From: Pandoraea norimbergensis
Lineage (GTDB): Bacteria > Pseudomonadota > Gammaproteobacteria > Burkholderiales > Burkholderiaceae
Direction: 5' to 3'
Assembly: GCF_001465545.3 (NCBI RefSeq)
Contig: NZ_CP013480.3
Span: forward strand, 5,704,001-5,768,000
DNA: 64,000 nt
Positions 28,535 to 40,584 of this stretch are shown piece after piece (positions within the stretch are counted from its first letter, which is position 1; each line of letters starts with the position of its first letter). A program made the position numbers and the translations under genes. The notes below the pieces were generated by a model. That model had not been told where the DNA came from and made no database searches. It was given only the letters and a program-made list of their open reading frames with translations.

Positions 28535-29166
28535 CTCAAACCCGGCAGCAGTATTTTCAAACCATCGATAATGAATTCCACGGCCAGCGCCGAGAGGATC
28601 AACCCCATCAGGCGCGTGCCGATGTTGATACCCGTGCGGCCCAGCCAGCCCTCGATCCGCCCGGCACTGCGCAACGCCACCCAGCACACCGCGCCCACAC
28701 CCACGCCAATCGCCATGAGCGCCAGAATCTGCGTCCACCCGGCAGCACGGCCCGAGTAAATGATCACGGTACTGATCGTGCCCGGCCCCGTGAGCAACGG
28801 AATGGCCAGCGGCACCACGGCGATATTCGGCCGCTCTTCCGCTTCATGACGCTCTTCGGCGGTTGCGCGCGTGTTGCCGGTCTGCGCGTTGATCATGTTC
28901 ACTGCCATGAGCAGCATGATCACCCCGCCGCCGACTTCGAGCGACGCAATCGAAATGCCGAAAAAGCGGATGATGTGCTCGCCGAACAGGCCCGAGCCCG
29001 CCACCACCAGCGCCACCGCAATCGCCGCCACATTGATCGTATGGCGTTTCTCTTCGCGCGTCTGCGTGGACGTGAGGCTGATGAACAGCGGGATCGCCCC
29101 CAACGGGTTGATCAGGGCCAGCAGCGAAATAAAGAACTTGAAGGCGTCGAGCGTCATCGTGGGCAC
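28531..29166 (-). CDS. marC: MarC-family integral membrane protein
   Basis: 211 residues with six predicted hydrophobic helices; MarC/YhgN-type proteins have no settled function. Visible family segments: [18 protein letters not shown] and [14 protein letters not shown]. It is embedded between hisB and hisH with a 4-bp overlap to hisH, so it is transcribed with the his genes. Confidence 0.93.
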   Translation of the reverse strand: MPTMTLDAFKFFISLLALINPLGAIPLFISLTSTQTREEKRHTINVAAIAVALVVAGSGLFGEHIIRFFGISIASLEVGGGVIMLLMAVNMINAQTGNTRATAEERHEAEERPNIAVVPLAIPLLTGPGTISTVIIYSGRAAGWTQILALMAIGVGVGAVCWVALRSAGRIEGWLGRTGINIGTRLMGLILSALAVEFIIDGLKILLPGLR

Positions 29167-29249
29167 GCGGCGCCGGCATTCCGCCGGGGCAAAGAATCGT
29201 CGCAGGGGCCGCCAGCCATCCGGGCCGGCGGGCTATCTCGCTGGCTCGC

Positions 29250-29837
29250 TTACAGGCTGCCCTTCGTGGACGGCACGACACCCGCCGCACGCGGATCGAT
29301 CTCGACCGCCATGCGCAGCGCGCGTCCGAACGCCTTGAACACCGTTTCGCACTGGTGGTGGGCGTTGATGCCGCGCAGGTTGTCGATATGCAGCGTCACG
29401 CCGGCATGATTGACAAAGCCACGGAAGAATTCGATGGTCAGGTCGACGTCGAAGCTACCCACGCGCGCACGCGTGAATGGCACATGAAATTCGAGACCCG
29501 GACGTCCGGAGAAGTCGATCACCACGCGCGAGAGCGCTTCGTCGAGGGGCACATAGCTGTGGCCGTAGCGCACGAGGCCCTTCTTGTCGCCCACGGCCTT
29601 GGCCACGGCCATGCCCAGCGTGATGCCGACGTCTTCCACCGTGTGGTGGTCGTCGATGAACGTGTCGCCCTTGGCCTCGACTTCCATGTCGATGAGGCCA
29701 TGACGCGCGATCTGGTCGAGCATGTGGTCCAGAAACGGTACGCCGGTGTCGAGCGTCTTCCGGCCGGTGCCGTCCAGATCGATCTTGACGCGTATTTGCG
29801 TTTCGCTGGTATCGCGAACGACTTCCGCAATGCGCAT
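29250..29837 (-). CDS. hisB: Imidazoleglycerol-phosphate dehydratase
   Basis: 195-residue monofunctional form (no phosphatase domain). Metal-binding histidines in [22 protein letters not shown] and the C-terminal NAHHQCET. Confidence 0.97.
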   Translation of the reverse strand: MRIAEVVRDTSETQIRVKIDLDGTGRKTLDTGVPFLDHMLDQIARHGLIDMEVEAKGDTFIDDHHTVEDVGITLGMAVAKAVGDKKGLVRYGHSYVPLDEALSRVVIDFSGRPGLEFHVPFTRARVGSFDVDLTIEFFRGFVNHAGVTLHIDNLRGINAHHQCETVFKAFGRALRMAVEIDPRAAGVVPSTKGSL

Positions 29838-29864
29838 GATGGTGAGTTCTCGTCTTGTAGCTTG

Positions 29865-30929
29865 TTAGAGTGATGCGGCCAAGGCTTCGACCATCGCCGC
29901 ATTCTCCGTGGGGGTGCCGACCGTCAAGCGCAGGCAATTGGCCAGCAATACGTGCATTTTACCCACGTTTTTGATCAACACCTTGCGTGCGAGCAGGCCC
30001 GCGAAGGATTTGTCGGCATCCGGCACCCGCACGAGCAGAAAATTCGCGTCGCTCGGGTACACCGTCACCCCGGGCAGCGCCGCCACGGCAGCCGCCAGCC
30101 GGCTGCGTTCGGCCCGCAATTCGGCCGCCTGCGCATCGAGCACGTCGAGGTGATCGAGCATGAATTCGGCGCACGCCTGCGTGAGCACATTCACGTTGTA
30201 CGGCGGACGCACTTTATCGAACTGGTCGAGCCATTCCGCACTCCCCGCCAGATACCCCAGCCGGATCCCGGCCAGCCCCAGCTTCGAAACCGTGCGCATG
30301 ACCACGACGTTCGGGAAATCCGCCAGACGCGGCATCCACGTCTTGCCCGCAAACGGCTGGTAAGCCTCGTCGATGACCACGAGGCCACCGCTGGCGGCGC
30401 GCACCAGCGTCTCGATCTCGTCGTCGGCAAACAGGTTGCCGGTCGGGTTGTTCGGGTAAGCCAGATACACCACCGCGCCCGGATGCGCCGCAATGGCGTT
30501 CAGCATGGCCGGCATGTCGAGCGAGAAGTCGGCCTTCAGCGGCACGCCCACGAACTCGATGCCCGCAAAACGCGACGACATCTCGTACATCACGAAACCC
30601 GGCATCGGCGCGATCACTGCTGCGCCCGGCCGGGCTGTGGCCGCCGCGATCATGCTGATGATTTCGTCCGATCCGTTGCCCAGCAACAGCTTCGCCCCTG
30701 CTGGCACGCCCATCGCATGCGAGAGCTTGGCGAGCAGCGCTGCGGGGCGCGGCGCCGGATAGCGATTGAGCGCCACCTCGGCCAGACGATGACCCAGCGC
30801 GGTGCGCAGGGCTTCGGGCAGGCCGTAGGGGTTCTCCATCGCGTCGAGCTTCAGCAGGCCGCTGGCATCGGGTACGGGATAAGTGCTCATGGCGAGCACT
30901 TCGGGGCGAATCACTTGATCGACAGACAT
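29865..30929 (-). CDS. hisC: Histidinol-phosphate aminotransferase
   Basis: 354-residue PLP enzyme of fold type I. Substrate-side motif [14 protein letters not shown] and VIDEAYQPF are seen, and the PLP lysine is in [16 protein letters not shown]. Confidence 0.96.
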   Translation of the reverse strand: MSVDQVIRPEVLAMSTYPVPDASGLLKLDAMENPYGLPEALRTALGHRLAEVALNRYPAPRPAALLAKLSHAMGVPAGAKLLLGNGSDEIISMIAAATARPGAAVIAPMPGFVMYEMSSRFAGIEFVGVPLKADFSLDMPAMLNAIAAHPGAVVYLAYPNNPTGNLFADDEIETLVRAASGGLVVIDEAYQPFAGKTWMPRLADFPNVVVMRTVSKLGLAGIRLGYLAGSAEWLDQFDKVRPPYNVNVLTQACAEFMLDHLDVLDAQAAELRAERSRLAAAVAALPGVTVYPSDANFLLVRVPDADKSFAGLLARKVLIKNVGKMHVLLANCLRLTVGTPTENAAMVEALAASL

Positions 30930-31031
30930 GAGGGTCGGACCACCTGAATGGATAACGCGCGAATCGGTTTGAAGGTCTGAAGCGGGTGAATCTACGAAGT
31001 CTACGAGCGCTACAAAGCCGGCAGCGGCAAA

Positions 31032-31475
31032 TCAGTTGAAAGCGAACGTCAGCAGTCCGGCATCGGCCCCGTCGATCTTGACGGTGCAGCGGCGCCCGGT
31101 CTCCACGCTGCCGAGCGCATCGGTGATGCGCTGCACGCGCACGCCGGTTTGCCACGACAGCGCCTGCGCCACGGCCGGGCTCACGCGCGCAGGCGATTCC
31201 TCGGCTTCGCAACGCATGGCCACCAGCCGGTTGCCCACGCGGCCGAACACACCGTGCGCGACTTCGTCGTCGGTGCCGCGCAGGGCCGTCTTGCCATCCA
31301 GACGCAGCACGTAGACGTCGTTATCGAACGCCTGCCGGCGCACGCAGACGGTCATACGCTCGACGGACGCGCCTTCGAACGTGGCGTGCTGGCAATAATT
31401 ACCGGCAGCATGCGCCGCTGAACTTGCCGCAGCACCCAGCGCAAACAGCGCGGCAACACGCACAACAAAGCGCAT
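31032..31475 (-). CDS. Small secreted protein of unknown function inside the his operon
   Basis: 147 residues from ATG 31475: signal peptide FVVRVAALFALGAAASSAAHA, then a mature domain with five Cys (NYCQH, MTVCVRR, MRCEAEE, RRCTVK). A frame is also open from ATG 31634, two bases after the hisD stop, which would put about 50 extra residues ahead of the signal peptide. I recognise no family. It lies between hisD and hisC, genes that are often adjacent. Confidence 0.65.
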   Translation of the reverse strand: MRFVVRVAALFALGAAASSAAHAAGNYCQHATFEGASVERMTVCVRRQAFDNDVYVLRLDGKTALRGTDDEVAHGVFGRVGNRLVAMRCEAEESPARVSPAVAQALSWQTGVRVQRITDALGSVETGRRCTVKIDGADAGLLTFAFN

Positions 31476-31635
31476 GACGAAACGCACGGCGGCACGCCGC
31501 CCGGCCAGCACGGGGCGGGCAGGCAGCATGACTGACGATAAAGGGGATTGGGCGAGCGATGCGCGAGCCCGACGCCGGGACGTAGCCGGCGCCGAAGCGA
31601 TTTGCGCGGCGGGCCACAGGGCGTCGTCGCGCATG

Positions 31636-32958
31636 TCAGGACTCGTGATGCAGACGGAATTCGGCGCTGCGAGCGTGCGCTTGCAAGCCCTCGCCGTAGG
31701 CCAGTTCGGCAGCGATTTCGCCGAGCATGCGGGCACCGCCTTCGCTCACTTCGATCAGGCTCGAGCGCTTGATGAAATCGTACACACCCAGCGGCGACGA
31801 GAAGCGTGCCGTGCGCGAGGTCGGCAGGACGTGGTTCGGGCCGGCGCAGTAATCGCCCAGGCTTTCGCTCGTGAACTTGCCGAGGAAAATCGCACCGGCG
31901 TGGCGAATCTTGTCGCCCCACTGCTGCGCGTTTTCCGTCGAGATCTCAAGGTGTTCCGGCGCGATCACGTTGGCGATCTCGCAGGCTTCGTTCATGTCAC
32001 GCACCTTGACCAGTGCACCACGGCCTTGCAGCGACGCCGCAATCACGTCACGGCGCGGCATCTCGTCGATCTGACGCTCCATCGACTGGTGCACGCGGGC
32101 AAGATACGCCGCATCCGGGCACAGCAGAATCGACTGCGCGAGTTCGTCGTGCTCGGCTTGCGAGAACAGGTCCATCGCCACCCAGTCCGGGTCGGTCGTG
32201 CCGTCGCAGATCACGAGGATTTCCGACGGGCCGGCGATCATGTCGATGCCGACGGTGCCGAACACGCGACGCTTGGCCGCGGCCACGAACGCGTTGCCCG
32301 GACCGACGATCTTATCGACCGCCGGCACGGTCTCGGTGCCATACGCCAGTGCGCCGACGGCTTGCGCGCCGCCGATGGTGAACACGCGGTCCACGCCAGC
32401 GATATGCGCAGCGGCCAGCACCAGCGGGTTCTGCACGCCATCGGGCGTGGGCACCACCATGATGATTTCCTTCACGCCAGCCACACGTGCGGGAATCGCG
32501 TTCATCAGCACCGACGACGGATACGCCGCCTTGCCGCCCGGCACGTAGATGCCCACGCGATCGAGCGGCGTGACCTTCTGGCCGAGCACCGTGCCGTCCG
32601 ACTCGGTGTACTGCCAGCTATGGCTGCCGCATTCGATGCGTTGCTTCTCGTGATAGGCGCGCACGCGCGCAGCGGCCGCTTCGAGCGCCGCGCGACGCTT
32701 GGGCTCCAGACTCTCCAGCGCGGCTTCGAGTGCCGTGGCCGGCAGCTCCAGCGCGCTCATGCCGGAAGCGCTCAGGCGGTCGAACTTGTTGGTGTATTCA
32801 ATGACGGCTGCATCGCCGCGCGTCTTCACGTCGGCGAGGATCTCGGCAGCCGCGCGGTCGATGGCGGCGTCTTCGCTCGCCTCGAACGCCAGCACGTCGC
32901 GAAGCTGCTTCGCGAAGCCGTCGGCAGAGGAATCGAGTTTGCGAATATCGAGTTTCAT
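31636..32958 (-). CDS. hisD: Histidinol dehydrogenase
   Basis: 440-residue Zn enzyme of the last two steps. Visible are [19 protein letters not shown], the signature from about [25 protein letters not shown], and GPNHVLPTS near the C-terminus. Its ATG overlaps the hisG stop (ATGA). Confidence 0.97.
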   Translation of the reverse strand: MKLDIRKLDSSADGFAKQLRDVLAFEASEDAAIDRAAAEILADVKTRGDAAVIEYTNKFDRLSASGMSALELPATALEAALESLEPKRRAALEAAAARVRAYHEKQRIECGSHSWQYTESDGTVLGQKVTPLDRVGIYVPGGKAAYPSSVLMNAIPARVAGVKEIIMVVPTPDGVQNPLVLAAAHIAGVDRVFTIGGAQAVGALAYGTETVPAVDKIVGPGNAFVAAAKRRVFGTVGIDMIAGPSEILVICDGTTDPDWVAMDLFSQAEHDELAQSILLCPDAAYLARVHQSMERQIDEMPRRDVIAASLQGRGALVKVRDMNEACEIANVIAPEHLEISTENAQQWGDKIRHAGAIFLGKFTSESLGDYCAGPNHVLPTSRTARFSSPLGVYDFIKRSSLIEVSEGGARMLGEIAAELAYGEGLQAHARSAEFRLHHES

Positions 32959-33635
32959 GCTGTTTGGCGGGAGGCCTGCTCGAAGGCATCCAGAATAGGC
33001 TGCAACGACTCGCGCTTCAACTTGAGCGCAGCCTGGTTGATCACGAGGCGGGACGAGATCTCCATGATCTCCTCCACTTCCACCAGATTGTTGGCCCGCA
33101 GCGTGCCGCCGGTGCTCACCAGATCGACAATCGCGTCGGCCAGGCCCACCAGCGGGCCCAGTTCCATCGAACCGTACAGCTTGATCAGGTCGACGTGCAC
33201 GCCCTTGGCCGCAAAGTGCTCGCGTGCGGTCTGCACGTACTTGGTGGCCACCCGCAGGCGGGCGCCCTGACGCACGGCGTTCGCGTAATCGAAGCCCTTC
33301 GGTACAGCAACAGACATGCGGCAACGGGCAATGTTCAAATCGATCGGCTGATACAGGCCGCCACCGCCGTGCTCGATCAGCACATCCTTACCGGCCACGC
33401 CGAAGTCGGCGGCACCGTATTGCACATACGTCGGCACGTCGGTCGCGCGCACGATGATCACGCGCAGGTTCGGGTCCGTGGTCGGCAGAATCAGCTTGCG
33501 CGAGGTCTCCGGATCTTCCGTGACTTCGATACCGGCAGCAGCGAGCAGCGGCAGCGTTTCCGTAAAGATACGCCCTTTCGAAAGCGCCAGCGTCAGCGGT
33601 TGGCTGAGCGGCTGGGCAGACTTGGCGGAACTCAT
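32955..33635 (-). CDS. hisG: ATP phosphoribosyltransferase, short form
   Basis: First histidine-synthesis enzyme. At 226 residues this is the short HisG lacking the C-terminal regulatory domain, which needs HisZ; no hisZ is in the window. Motifs: [27 protein letters not shown], and the PRPP loop [17 protein letters not shown] 33635 overlaps the murA stop. Confidence 0.96.
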   Translation of the reverse strand: MSSAKSAQPLSQPLTLALSKGRIFTETLPLLAAAGIEVTEDPETSRKLILPTTDPNLRVIIVRATDVPTYVQYGAADFGVAGKDVLIEHGGGGLYQPIDLNIARCRMSVAVPKGFDYANAVRQGARLRVATKYVQTAREHFAAKGVHVDLIKLYGSMELGPLVGLADAIVDLVSTGGTLRANNLVEVEEIMEISSRLVINQAALKLKRESLQPILDAFEQASRQTA

Positions 33636-34972
33636 GCAATCTCTCCCTGGCGTGCTTGCACACGACGGATTCGCGCGCCCACGGCGCACAACTTGGCCTC
33701 GATACGATGATAGCCGCGATCGAGGTGATGAATACGGTCGACGAGCGTGCGGCCATCGGCCGTCAGGCCCGCCACGATCAGGCTGGCGGAGGCGCGCAGG
33801 TCGGTTGCCATCACATGCGCGCCCGACAGACGTTCCACGCCCGCAATGCGCGCGGTATTGCCTTCGATGCCAATATTCGCGCCCAGACGCAGCAATTCCT
33901 GCACGTGCATGAAGCGGTTCTCGAAGATCGTCTCGACGACCTGCGACGCGCCTTCTGCGATGCAGTTCAGCGCCATGAACTGCGCCTGCATGTCGGTCGG
34001 GAACGCCGGATACTCCGACGTCTCAAAACTCACGGCCTGCGCGCGTCGATCCATCGACACACGCAACCAATCCGCACCGGCGCTCACATTCGCGCCGGTC
34101 TCGCGCAACTTCGCAATCACGGCGTCCAGCGTGCCCGGCACCACGCGACGCAGCGTGATGTCGCCGCGCGTGGCCACTGCCGCGCACAGGAATGTGCCCG
34201 CTTCGATGCGATCGGGCACGACGTCGTGCGTTGCACCATGCAAGCGCGCCACGCCGGTCACGACCAGACGCTCGGTGCCGATGCCTTCGATCTTCGCGCC
34301 CATCTTCACGAGCAGGTTCGCCAGATCGGTCACTTCCGGCTCACGCGCGGCATTGGCCAGCACGGTCACGCCGTCGGCCAGCGTGGCCGCCATGAGCAGG
34401 TTCTCGGTGCCGGTCACGGTGATCATGTCGGTCACCAGCGTCTCGCCGCGCAGACGCGCCGCTTTCGCCACGATGTCGCCATGCGTGAGCGTGATCTCGG
34501 CGCCCATCTTTTGCAGGCCCTTGATGTGCTGATCGACCGGACGCGCCCCAATAGCGCACCCGCCCGGCAGCGACACACGCGCCTCGCCGCAGCGCGCGAG
34601 CAACGGCCCGAGCACGAGAATCGACGCCCGCATGGTCTTCACCAGTTCGTACGGGGCGGCCGCCTCGGTGATCTGCGACGCGTCGAGCGTCACCGACTCA
34701 CCCTCGCGCTCGACCTTCACGCCCATACGAGCGAGCAGCGTCAGCATGGTGCGCACGTCGTGCAGATCGGGGACGTTGCCAAGCACCAGCGGCTCGGCGC
34801 TCAGCAGGCTTGCACACAGAATCGGCAGCGCGGCATTCTTCGCGCCAGATACGGTAATTTCTCCCGCCAGCCGCTCGCCACCTTCGATTTCCAGGTGGTC
34901 TGCGGCCACACGCTCGCCGGCGGCGGACTCGCCGTTGCCGGCTGCGCCGGCGCTTTCTTGCGTAATCCTCAT
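33632..34972 (-). CDS. murA: UDP-N-acetylglucosamine 1-carboxyvinyltransferase
   Basis: 446-residue enzyme of the first committed peptidoglycan step, target of fosfomycin. [13 protein letters not shown] near the N-terminus and the reactive Cys in [15 protein letters not shown]. An N-terminal extension of about 25 residues (rich in Ala/Gly/Glu) precedes the conserved start. Overlaps both neighbours by ATGA. Confidence 0.97.
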   Translation of the reverse strand: MRITQESAGAAGNGESAAGERVAADHLEIEGGERLAGEITVSGAKNAALPILCASLLSAEPLVLGNVPDLHDVRTMLTLLARMGVKVEREGESVTLDASQITEAAAPYELVKTMRASILVLGPLLARCGEARVSLPGGCAIGARPVDQHIKGLQKMGAEITLTHGDIVAKAARLRGETLVTDMITVTGTENLLMAATLADGVTVLANAAREPEVTDLANLLVKMGAKIEGIGTERLVVTGVARLHGATHDVVPDRIEAGTFLCAAVATRGDITLRRVVPGTLDAVIAKLRETGANVSAGADWLRVSMDRRAQAVSFETSEYPAFPTDMQAQFMALNCIAEGASQVVETIFENRFMHVQELLRLGANIGIEGNTARIAGVERLSGAHVMATDLRASASLIVAGLTADGRTLVDRIHHLDRGYHRIEAKLCAVGARIRRVQARQGEIA

Positions 34973-35208
34973 TGCGCCTGATACTCCGCCGGCGTCAGGG
35001 TCTTCATCGACAACGCGTGAATTTCTGCCTTCATGCGATCGCCCAGGGCGGCGTACACCAGTTGATGGCGCGCGATGAGGCGCTTGCCTTCGAACTGCGC
35101 GCTCACGATGGTCGCGTAGAAGTGCTGGCCATCGCCTTCAACGGCGACGTGCTCACAAGCCAGTCCGGCTTCGATGTACTGTTTGATTTGTTCTGGGGTG
35201 GGCAGCAT
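34969..35208 (-). CDS. BolA-family protein (IbaG type)
   Basis: 79 residues. BolA fold with the conserved [19 protein letters not shown] and [12 protein letters not shown] segment containing the invariant His. The position before murA matches IbaG/YrbA, an iron-sulfur/glutaredoxin-linked BolA protein. Confidence 0.93.
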   Translation of the reverse strand: MLPTPEQIKQYIEAGLACEHVAVEGDGQHFYATIVSAQFEGKRLIARHQLVYAALGDRMKAEIHALSMKTLTPAEYQAQ

Positions 35209-35228
35209 TTTGCCGATCCTAAGAAAGT

Positions 35229-35980
35229 TCAGTGACGCAGTTTGTAGCCGCGGCGCAGCAGATTCAGCGCCACGGTTGCGAGTATCAGGAACGTCGCGCC
35301 GACGACCGCCAGGCTCGTGGCCGGCGAGACATCGGAGACGCCGAAGAAGCCGTAGCGGAACCCGTCGATCATGTAGAAGAACGGGTTGAAGTGCGACACG
35401 GCTTGCCACAGCGGCGGCAACGAATGAATCGAATAGAACACGCCCGCGAGGAACGTCGCCGGCATGATCAGGAAGTTCTGGAAGGCCGCGAGCTGATCGA
35501 ATTTCTCGGCCCAGATGCCCGCAATCAGCCCGAGCGTGCCGAGAATCGCTGCGCCCAGGAACGCGAAGCCGAGAATCCACAGCGGCGCGGCAAACGTCAG
35601 ATGCGTGAACGTCACGGTCACGAGGAATACGCCGAAGCCGACGCACAACCCGCGCACCACGGCAGCAAGCACGTACGCACCGAACATCTCCCAGTGCGAG
35701 AGCGGCGGCAGCAGCACGAACACCAGATTGCCGGTGATCTTCGACTGAATAAGCGACGAGGAACTGTTCGCGAACGCGTTCTGCAACACGCTCATCATCA
35801 CCAGACCCGGCACCAGAAACGACGTGTAGGTGATCTGGTCGTAGACCTTCACACGGTCTTCGAGCACGTGGCCGAAGATCATCAGATACAGCAGCGCGGT
35901 GAGCACCGGTGCCGCCACGGTCTGGAAGCTCACCTTCCAGAAGCGCAGCACTTCCTTATAAAACAACGTACGAAAACCGA

Positions 35981-35984
<4 letters not shown>
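35229..35984 (-). CDS. ABC-2 type transporter permease
   Basis: 251-residue, six-helix permease (YadH/NodJ-like). Conserved FLVPGLVMMSVLQNAF and PATFLAGVFYSIHSLP (ABC-2 signature region). Starts within the stop of the ATPase gene (ATGA). Substrate unknown; the pair is commonly found upstream of the bolA-murA-his array. Confidence 0.93.
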
Positions 35985-36907
<923 letters not shown>

Positions 36908-37258
36908 GGGCTGCACGCGCCCGTCTTGGCGGACGCGCCATTTTTTGTAACTCCGGACACGGCGCGCCGAGCGCGCAAACCGGGGAGGATGGCGGCAATG
37001 ACGGCGTCGGTGCCCCGAATGAGGGGGTTACCGCTCAATAGACGGCGGAAAACCCCTGATTATAAAGGAAGCGGGAGTCCGCCGTGGTTTTGGCCGACTG
37101 GCCAGCCCGCAAGGCCCCGCCCTGCTGGATTCGACAGGCCTCGGCGCCCCCTGCCGGGGCAATCACCGGAACAAAAAAAGCGCCGTCGTGGGACGGCGCT
37201 TTTTCTGGATTCTGCGGGCTTCGTGCACTGGCCACCCCGCCGACAGGGCACCGGCCGA
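36908..37258. other. Intergenic region between the mla operon and the ABC exporter
   Basis: About 350 bp with a strong terminator at 37175-37204. The remaining part should hold the promoter of the exporter-murA-his array. No further motif seen. Confidence 0.5.
37175..37204 (-). terminator. Rho-independent terminator of the mla operon
   Basis: 13-bp perfect stem (37175-37187 with 37192-37204), GTGG loop, followed on the minus strand by seven T. Confidence 0.93.
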
Positions 37259-37516
37259 TCAGCTCGATAGCAGATGGTCGACGCCGTACACCAGCGCGAG
37301 ACTGGCCAATCCGGTCGGCAAGTTAGTGAACGCCAACGTCAACCCACGTCGGCCGGCATGGCGGCGCAAGGCCAGCAGCACAGCGAGTGCCGACGAGTCG
37401 AAGCGCGTGAGCCCCGCGCAATCGACGTGGGTTTCCCCCGCGTCGATGCGATCGATGGCCTGCGCGAGCACCTCGCCGGCGGTGTCGTGCGTGAGATCGG
37501 TTTGCAAAGCGAGCAT
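37259..37516 (-). CDS. mlaB: STAS-domain protein MlaB
   Basis: 85-residue cytoplasmic subunit of the MlaFEDB complex. The STAS core is visible in VDCAGLTRFDSSALAVLLAL, including the conserved DSS. Last gene of the operon, 4 bp after mlaC. Confidence 0.88.
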   Translation of the reverse strand: MLALQTDLTHDTAGEVLAQAIDRIDAGETHVDCAGLTRFDSSALAVLLALRRHAGRRGLTLAFTNLPTGLASLALVYGVDHLLSS

Positions 37517-37520
37517 GCGC

Positions 37521-38141
37521 TTACTTGCCGCCCGAGAGCTGCTGGTTGCGCGTCTTCAGGAACTGGATCAGACCATCGATTCCGCTCTTGTTGATCTGCT
37601 CGGCAAACTGGCTGCGGTACGTCTGGATCAGCCACGAGCCGAACACGCTCATGTCATACAGTTTCCATTCGCCACTCGCCGTCTTGTACAGGCGGTAGTC
37701 GAGCTCGAACGGCTGGCCATTGTTGAGCACGCTGGTGTTGACCGCGACATCGGTATCGCCCGGTTGCGCGCGGAACGGCTTGTACTCGACCTGTTGATCA
37801 CGAATCGATGCGATAGCACCGGCGTACGTGTACAGCAGCAACTTCCGGAACTCGGTCGTGAGCTGATCGCGTTGCGCCGGCGTGGCCGTCGCCCATGCAC
37901 GGCCAGTGGCCAGTTGCGTGGTCTTCGCGAAATCCGCGTGCGGCATGATCTTGGTTTCGATCAGCTTGGTAATGCTGTTCAGGTCACCGCGTTGAATGTT
38001 CGGATCGGTCTTGGCAGCGGCCATGACCTCGGACACCGTCTGCTTGACCAGCGCGTCAGGCGCCTGGGCCTGTGCCATCGCCGAGCCCGCAGCGGTAAGC
38101 GTCATGAATGCCATGACGGGAATGAGCCAGAACTTCTTCAT
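37521..38141 (-). CDS. mlaC: Periplasmic phospholipid-binding protein MlaC
   Basis: 206 residues: signal peptide FWLIPVMAFMTLTAAGSAMA, then the MlaC fold (ATPAQRDQLTTEFRKLLLYTYA is a family hallmark). It shuttles phospholipids between MlaA at the outer membrane and MlaD at the inner membrane. Confidence 0.94.
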   Translation of the reverse strand: MKKFWLIPVMAFMTLTAAGSAMAQAQAPDALVKQTVSEVMAAAKTDPNIQRGDLNSITKLIETKIMPHADFAKTTQLATGRAWATATPAQRDQLTTEFRKLLLYTYAGAIASIRDQQVEYKPFRAQPGDTDVAVNTSVLNNGQPFELDYRLYKTASGEWKLYDMSVFGSWLIQTYRSQFAEQINKSGIDGLIQFLKTRNQQLSGGK

Positions 38142-38332
38142 TGTGGACTTCCTCTTTCGAGTGACGAGTGTTGCGGGTTTTGATACCCGCGTTACGTGTT
38201 GAGTTCGCAAATTCCCGCCGGCGCGTTGTAACAAACTGTTGCCTGGTGGGCCTGACGGACACATCCCGCATGTCGGGACGCAACGAGGTGTTGGTACGAC
38301 AGGACGCGCGCGAACGCGCGTCCCTCATGAGA

Positions 38333-39214
38333 TCAACGACGGAACGGCAGACCACCCGGCACCATCGTGCCCGGCAGCGGCGAGCCTTGCGGCGAACCCG
38401 ATTCCGGCTCGGCTGATGCGCCCGACGCCGGCGCCGGCATCGGCTGCGCGCCCGCGCCAGCCGCCGCGCCTGCGGCACCCGCACCGGCAGCGCCGTCTTC
38501 CTCTTCGTAGTTCGGCAGCGGGGCACTGCCCGATGCACCGCCGCTGATCAGGTACTTGCGGCGTGCCAGATAGGCGTCACGCGTGAACGAATACGGATCG
38601 AGCGCTGCGGCTTCGAGCAGGTTCGAAGCGTCGAGCAGGTTAGCCCGCGTGTTCACCAGACGCACGCCGTACAGCGAGTAGCTCACCCAATCCGGCTTGA
38701 TATAGGACGTCGGATCAAGATACAGATTGGCCGCCATCCCGGCCGTATCGCGCACCGTGCTCGGGCCGAGCAGCGGCAACACCAGATACGGGCCGTCAGG
38801 CACGCCCCACTTGCCGAGCGTCACGCCGAAGTCCTGGCTGTGCTTGGGCAAGCCGGCCGGCGTTGCAAAGTCGAACAGACCCCCCACGCCCCAGAGCGTG
38901 TTGATCGTCAGGCGCATCAGATCCTGTACCGCCGCCGTGATTTGCAATTGCAGCAGGTTGTTGGCGAAGTTGTACACGTCGCCCACGTTCGAGAAGAAGT
39001 TCGTGACCATGTCGCGCCCGGGCTGCGGCACGATAAATTGGTAGCCCTTGGCCACCGGGGTCATGACAGCCTTGTCGAGCTTGTCGTTGAACGTGAACAT
39101 CGAACGGTTGAACCCTTCGATGGGGTCGGTCGGCGTGGGGTTCGTCACAGTGGCGCAACCGGCCAGCGTCAAGGCGCCGACGGCCAGCACTGCCGAAGTA
39201 CGGAAGCGGGTCAT
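38333..39214 (-). CDS. mlaA: Outer-membrane lipoprotein MlaA (VacJ)
   Basis: 293 residues: lipoprotein signal with LTLAGC lipobox, then DPIEGFNRSMFTFNDKLD, and PFLLPLLGPST-like LVLPLLGPSTVRDT. Removes misplaced phospholipid from the outer leaflet. The C-terminal 60 residues are low-complexity Ala/Gly/Pro. In this lineage mlaA lies inside the operon, between mlaD and mlaC. Confidence 0.95.
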   Translation of the reverse strand: MTRFRTSAVLAVGALTLAGCATVTNPTPTDPIEGFNRSMFTFNDKLDKAVMTPVAKGYQFIVPQPGRDMVTNFFSNVGDVYNFANNLLQLQITAAVQDLMRLTINTLWGVGGLFDFATPAGLPKHSQDFGVTLGKWGVPDGPYLVLPLLGPSTVRDTAGMAANLYLDPTSYIKPDWVSYSLYGVRLVNTRANLLDASNLLEAAALDPYSFTRDAYLARRKYLISGGASGSAPLPNYEEEDGAAGAGAAGAAAGAGAQPMPAPASGASAEPESGSPQGSPLPGTMVPGGLPFRR

Positions 39215-39219
39215 TTCTT

Positions 39220-39762
39220 TTATTTTCCTTGGTTAGCCGTTGCCCCTTGTCCCGGCGCGGCAGCCGGTGCAGGCGCTGCCGACGCGCCGCCCGGTTGGGC
39301 TCCGCCAGCATCCGCCGCCTTGTTATACAGGAACTGGCCGATCAGGTTTTCCAACACAATTGCGGACTGCGTGAGCGTGATCGTATCACCGGCTTTCAAC
39401 ATTTGATCGTCACCCCCGGGTTCGAGCCCGATGTACTGCTCACCGAGCAGGCCGGAGGTCAGGATCTTCGCCGACGAATCTTTCGGGAACTGGTACTGCG
39501 AATCGATGTTGAGCGTGACGCTGGCCAGATAGCGTTTATCGTCGAACTGAATCGACGACACGCGTCCGACCACCACGCCCGCGCTCTTGACGGCGGCGCG
39601 CGGCTTGAGCCCGCCGATATTGTCAAAGCGCACGGTGACCGGGTACGTACTCGAGAACGACAGCGAACTCATGTTACCCGCCTTGAGTGCGAGAAACAGC
39701 AGTGCCGCGAAGCCGAGAACCACGAACAAGCCGACCCAGAAGTCGAGAGGGTGTTTTTTCAT
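39220..39762 (-). CDS. mlaD: MCE-domain protein MlaD
   Basis: 180 residues: one N-terminal membrane helix (DFWVGLFVVLGFAALLFLAL), a single MCE domain (VRFDNIGGLKPRAAVKSAGV), LLGEQYIGLEPGG, and a Pro/Ala/Gly-rich tail. Forms the periplasmic ring on MlaFE. Confidence 0.95.
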   Translation of the reverse strand: MKKHPLDFWVGLFVVLGFAALLFLALKAGNMSSLSFSSTYPVTVRFDNIGGLKPRAAVKSAGVVVGRVSSIQFDDKRYLASVTLNIDSQYQFPKDSSAKILTSGLLGEQYIGLEPGGDDQMLKAGDTITLTQSAIVLENLIGQFLYNKAADAGGAQPGGASAAPAPAAAPGQGATANQGK

Positions 39763-39816
39763 TGTGTCAGTGTGCGCAATCTGTCTGTAATTGTCTTAGG
39801 CGGGATCGCCTGACGG

Positions 39817-40584
39817 TTAGCTGAACATCAGGGCCGTGAGCAGGAAATCGAGCGCCAGCACGGCCAGCGACGCCTGCACCACCGTGCGTGTCGTCGCGCG
39901 CGAGACACCCTCGGGCGTCGGCTGAGCTTCAAACCCCTGATACAGCGCAATAAAAGTCACGGCAATGCCGAACACAACGCTCTTGATCACGCCGTTGGCG
40001 ACATCCGCCCAGACGTCGACGCCGCCCTGCATCTGCGACCAGAACGCACCGCTGTCGACACCGATCATCTGCACGCCGACCAGATAGCCGCCGAAGATAC
40101 CGACCGCCGAGAAGATCGCGGCAAGAATCGGCATCGCGATCACGCCCGCCCAGAAACGCGGCGCAACGACGCGCGCGATCGGGTCGATCGCCATCATCTC
40201 CATCGCCGTCAGTTGTTCGCCAGCTTTCATCAGGCCAATCTCCGCCGTGAGCGACGTCCCCGCCCGCCCGGCAAACAGCAGCGCCGTGACGACCGGACCG
40301 AGCTCACGCACGAGCGACAGCGCGACGAGCAGGCCGAGCGCCTGTTCCGAACCGTACTTGTTGAGCGTGTAATAGCCTTGCAGGCCCAGCACGAAGCCGA
40401 CAAACAGGCCCGAGACCGCAATGATCACGAACGAGTAGTTGCCGACGAAGTGAATTTGATCGGTCACCAGACGCGGGCGGCGCAGCAGCGCACCGCTCGA
40501 CCTCAACATGCGCAGGAACAAGCGCGCGCCGTAGCCCAGGCGCTCGACATGCCCGCGGACAAAACCGCCGATCGCCGTGATCAT
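39817..40584 (-). CDS. mlaE: Phospholipid ABC transporter permease MlaE
   Basis: 255-residue permease with conserved [19 protein letters not shown] and [20 protein letters not shown]. Its ATG overlaps the mlaF stop (ATGA). Confidence 0.96.
   Translation of the reverse strand: MITAIGGFVRGHVERLGYGARLFLRMLRSSGALLRRPRLVTDQIHFVGNYSFVIIAVSGLFVGFVLGLQGYYTLNKYGSEQALGLLVALSLVRELGPVVTALLFAGRAGTSLTAEIGLMKAGEQLTAMEMMAIDPIARVVAPRFWAGVIAMPILAAIFSAVGIFGGYLVGVQMIGVDSGAFWSQMQGGVDVWADVANGVIKSVVFGIAVTFIALYQGFEAQPTPEGVSRATTRTVVQASLAVLALDFLLTALMFS

Noticed and set aside
31474..33270. 598-codon plus-strand frame over hisD and hisG
   Set aside because: Antisense shadow of conserved histidine genes.
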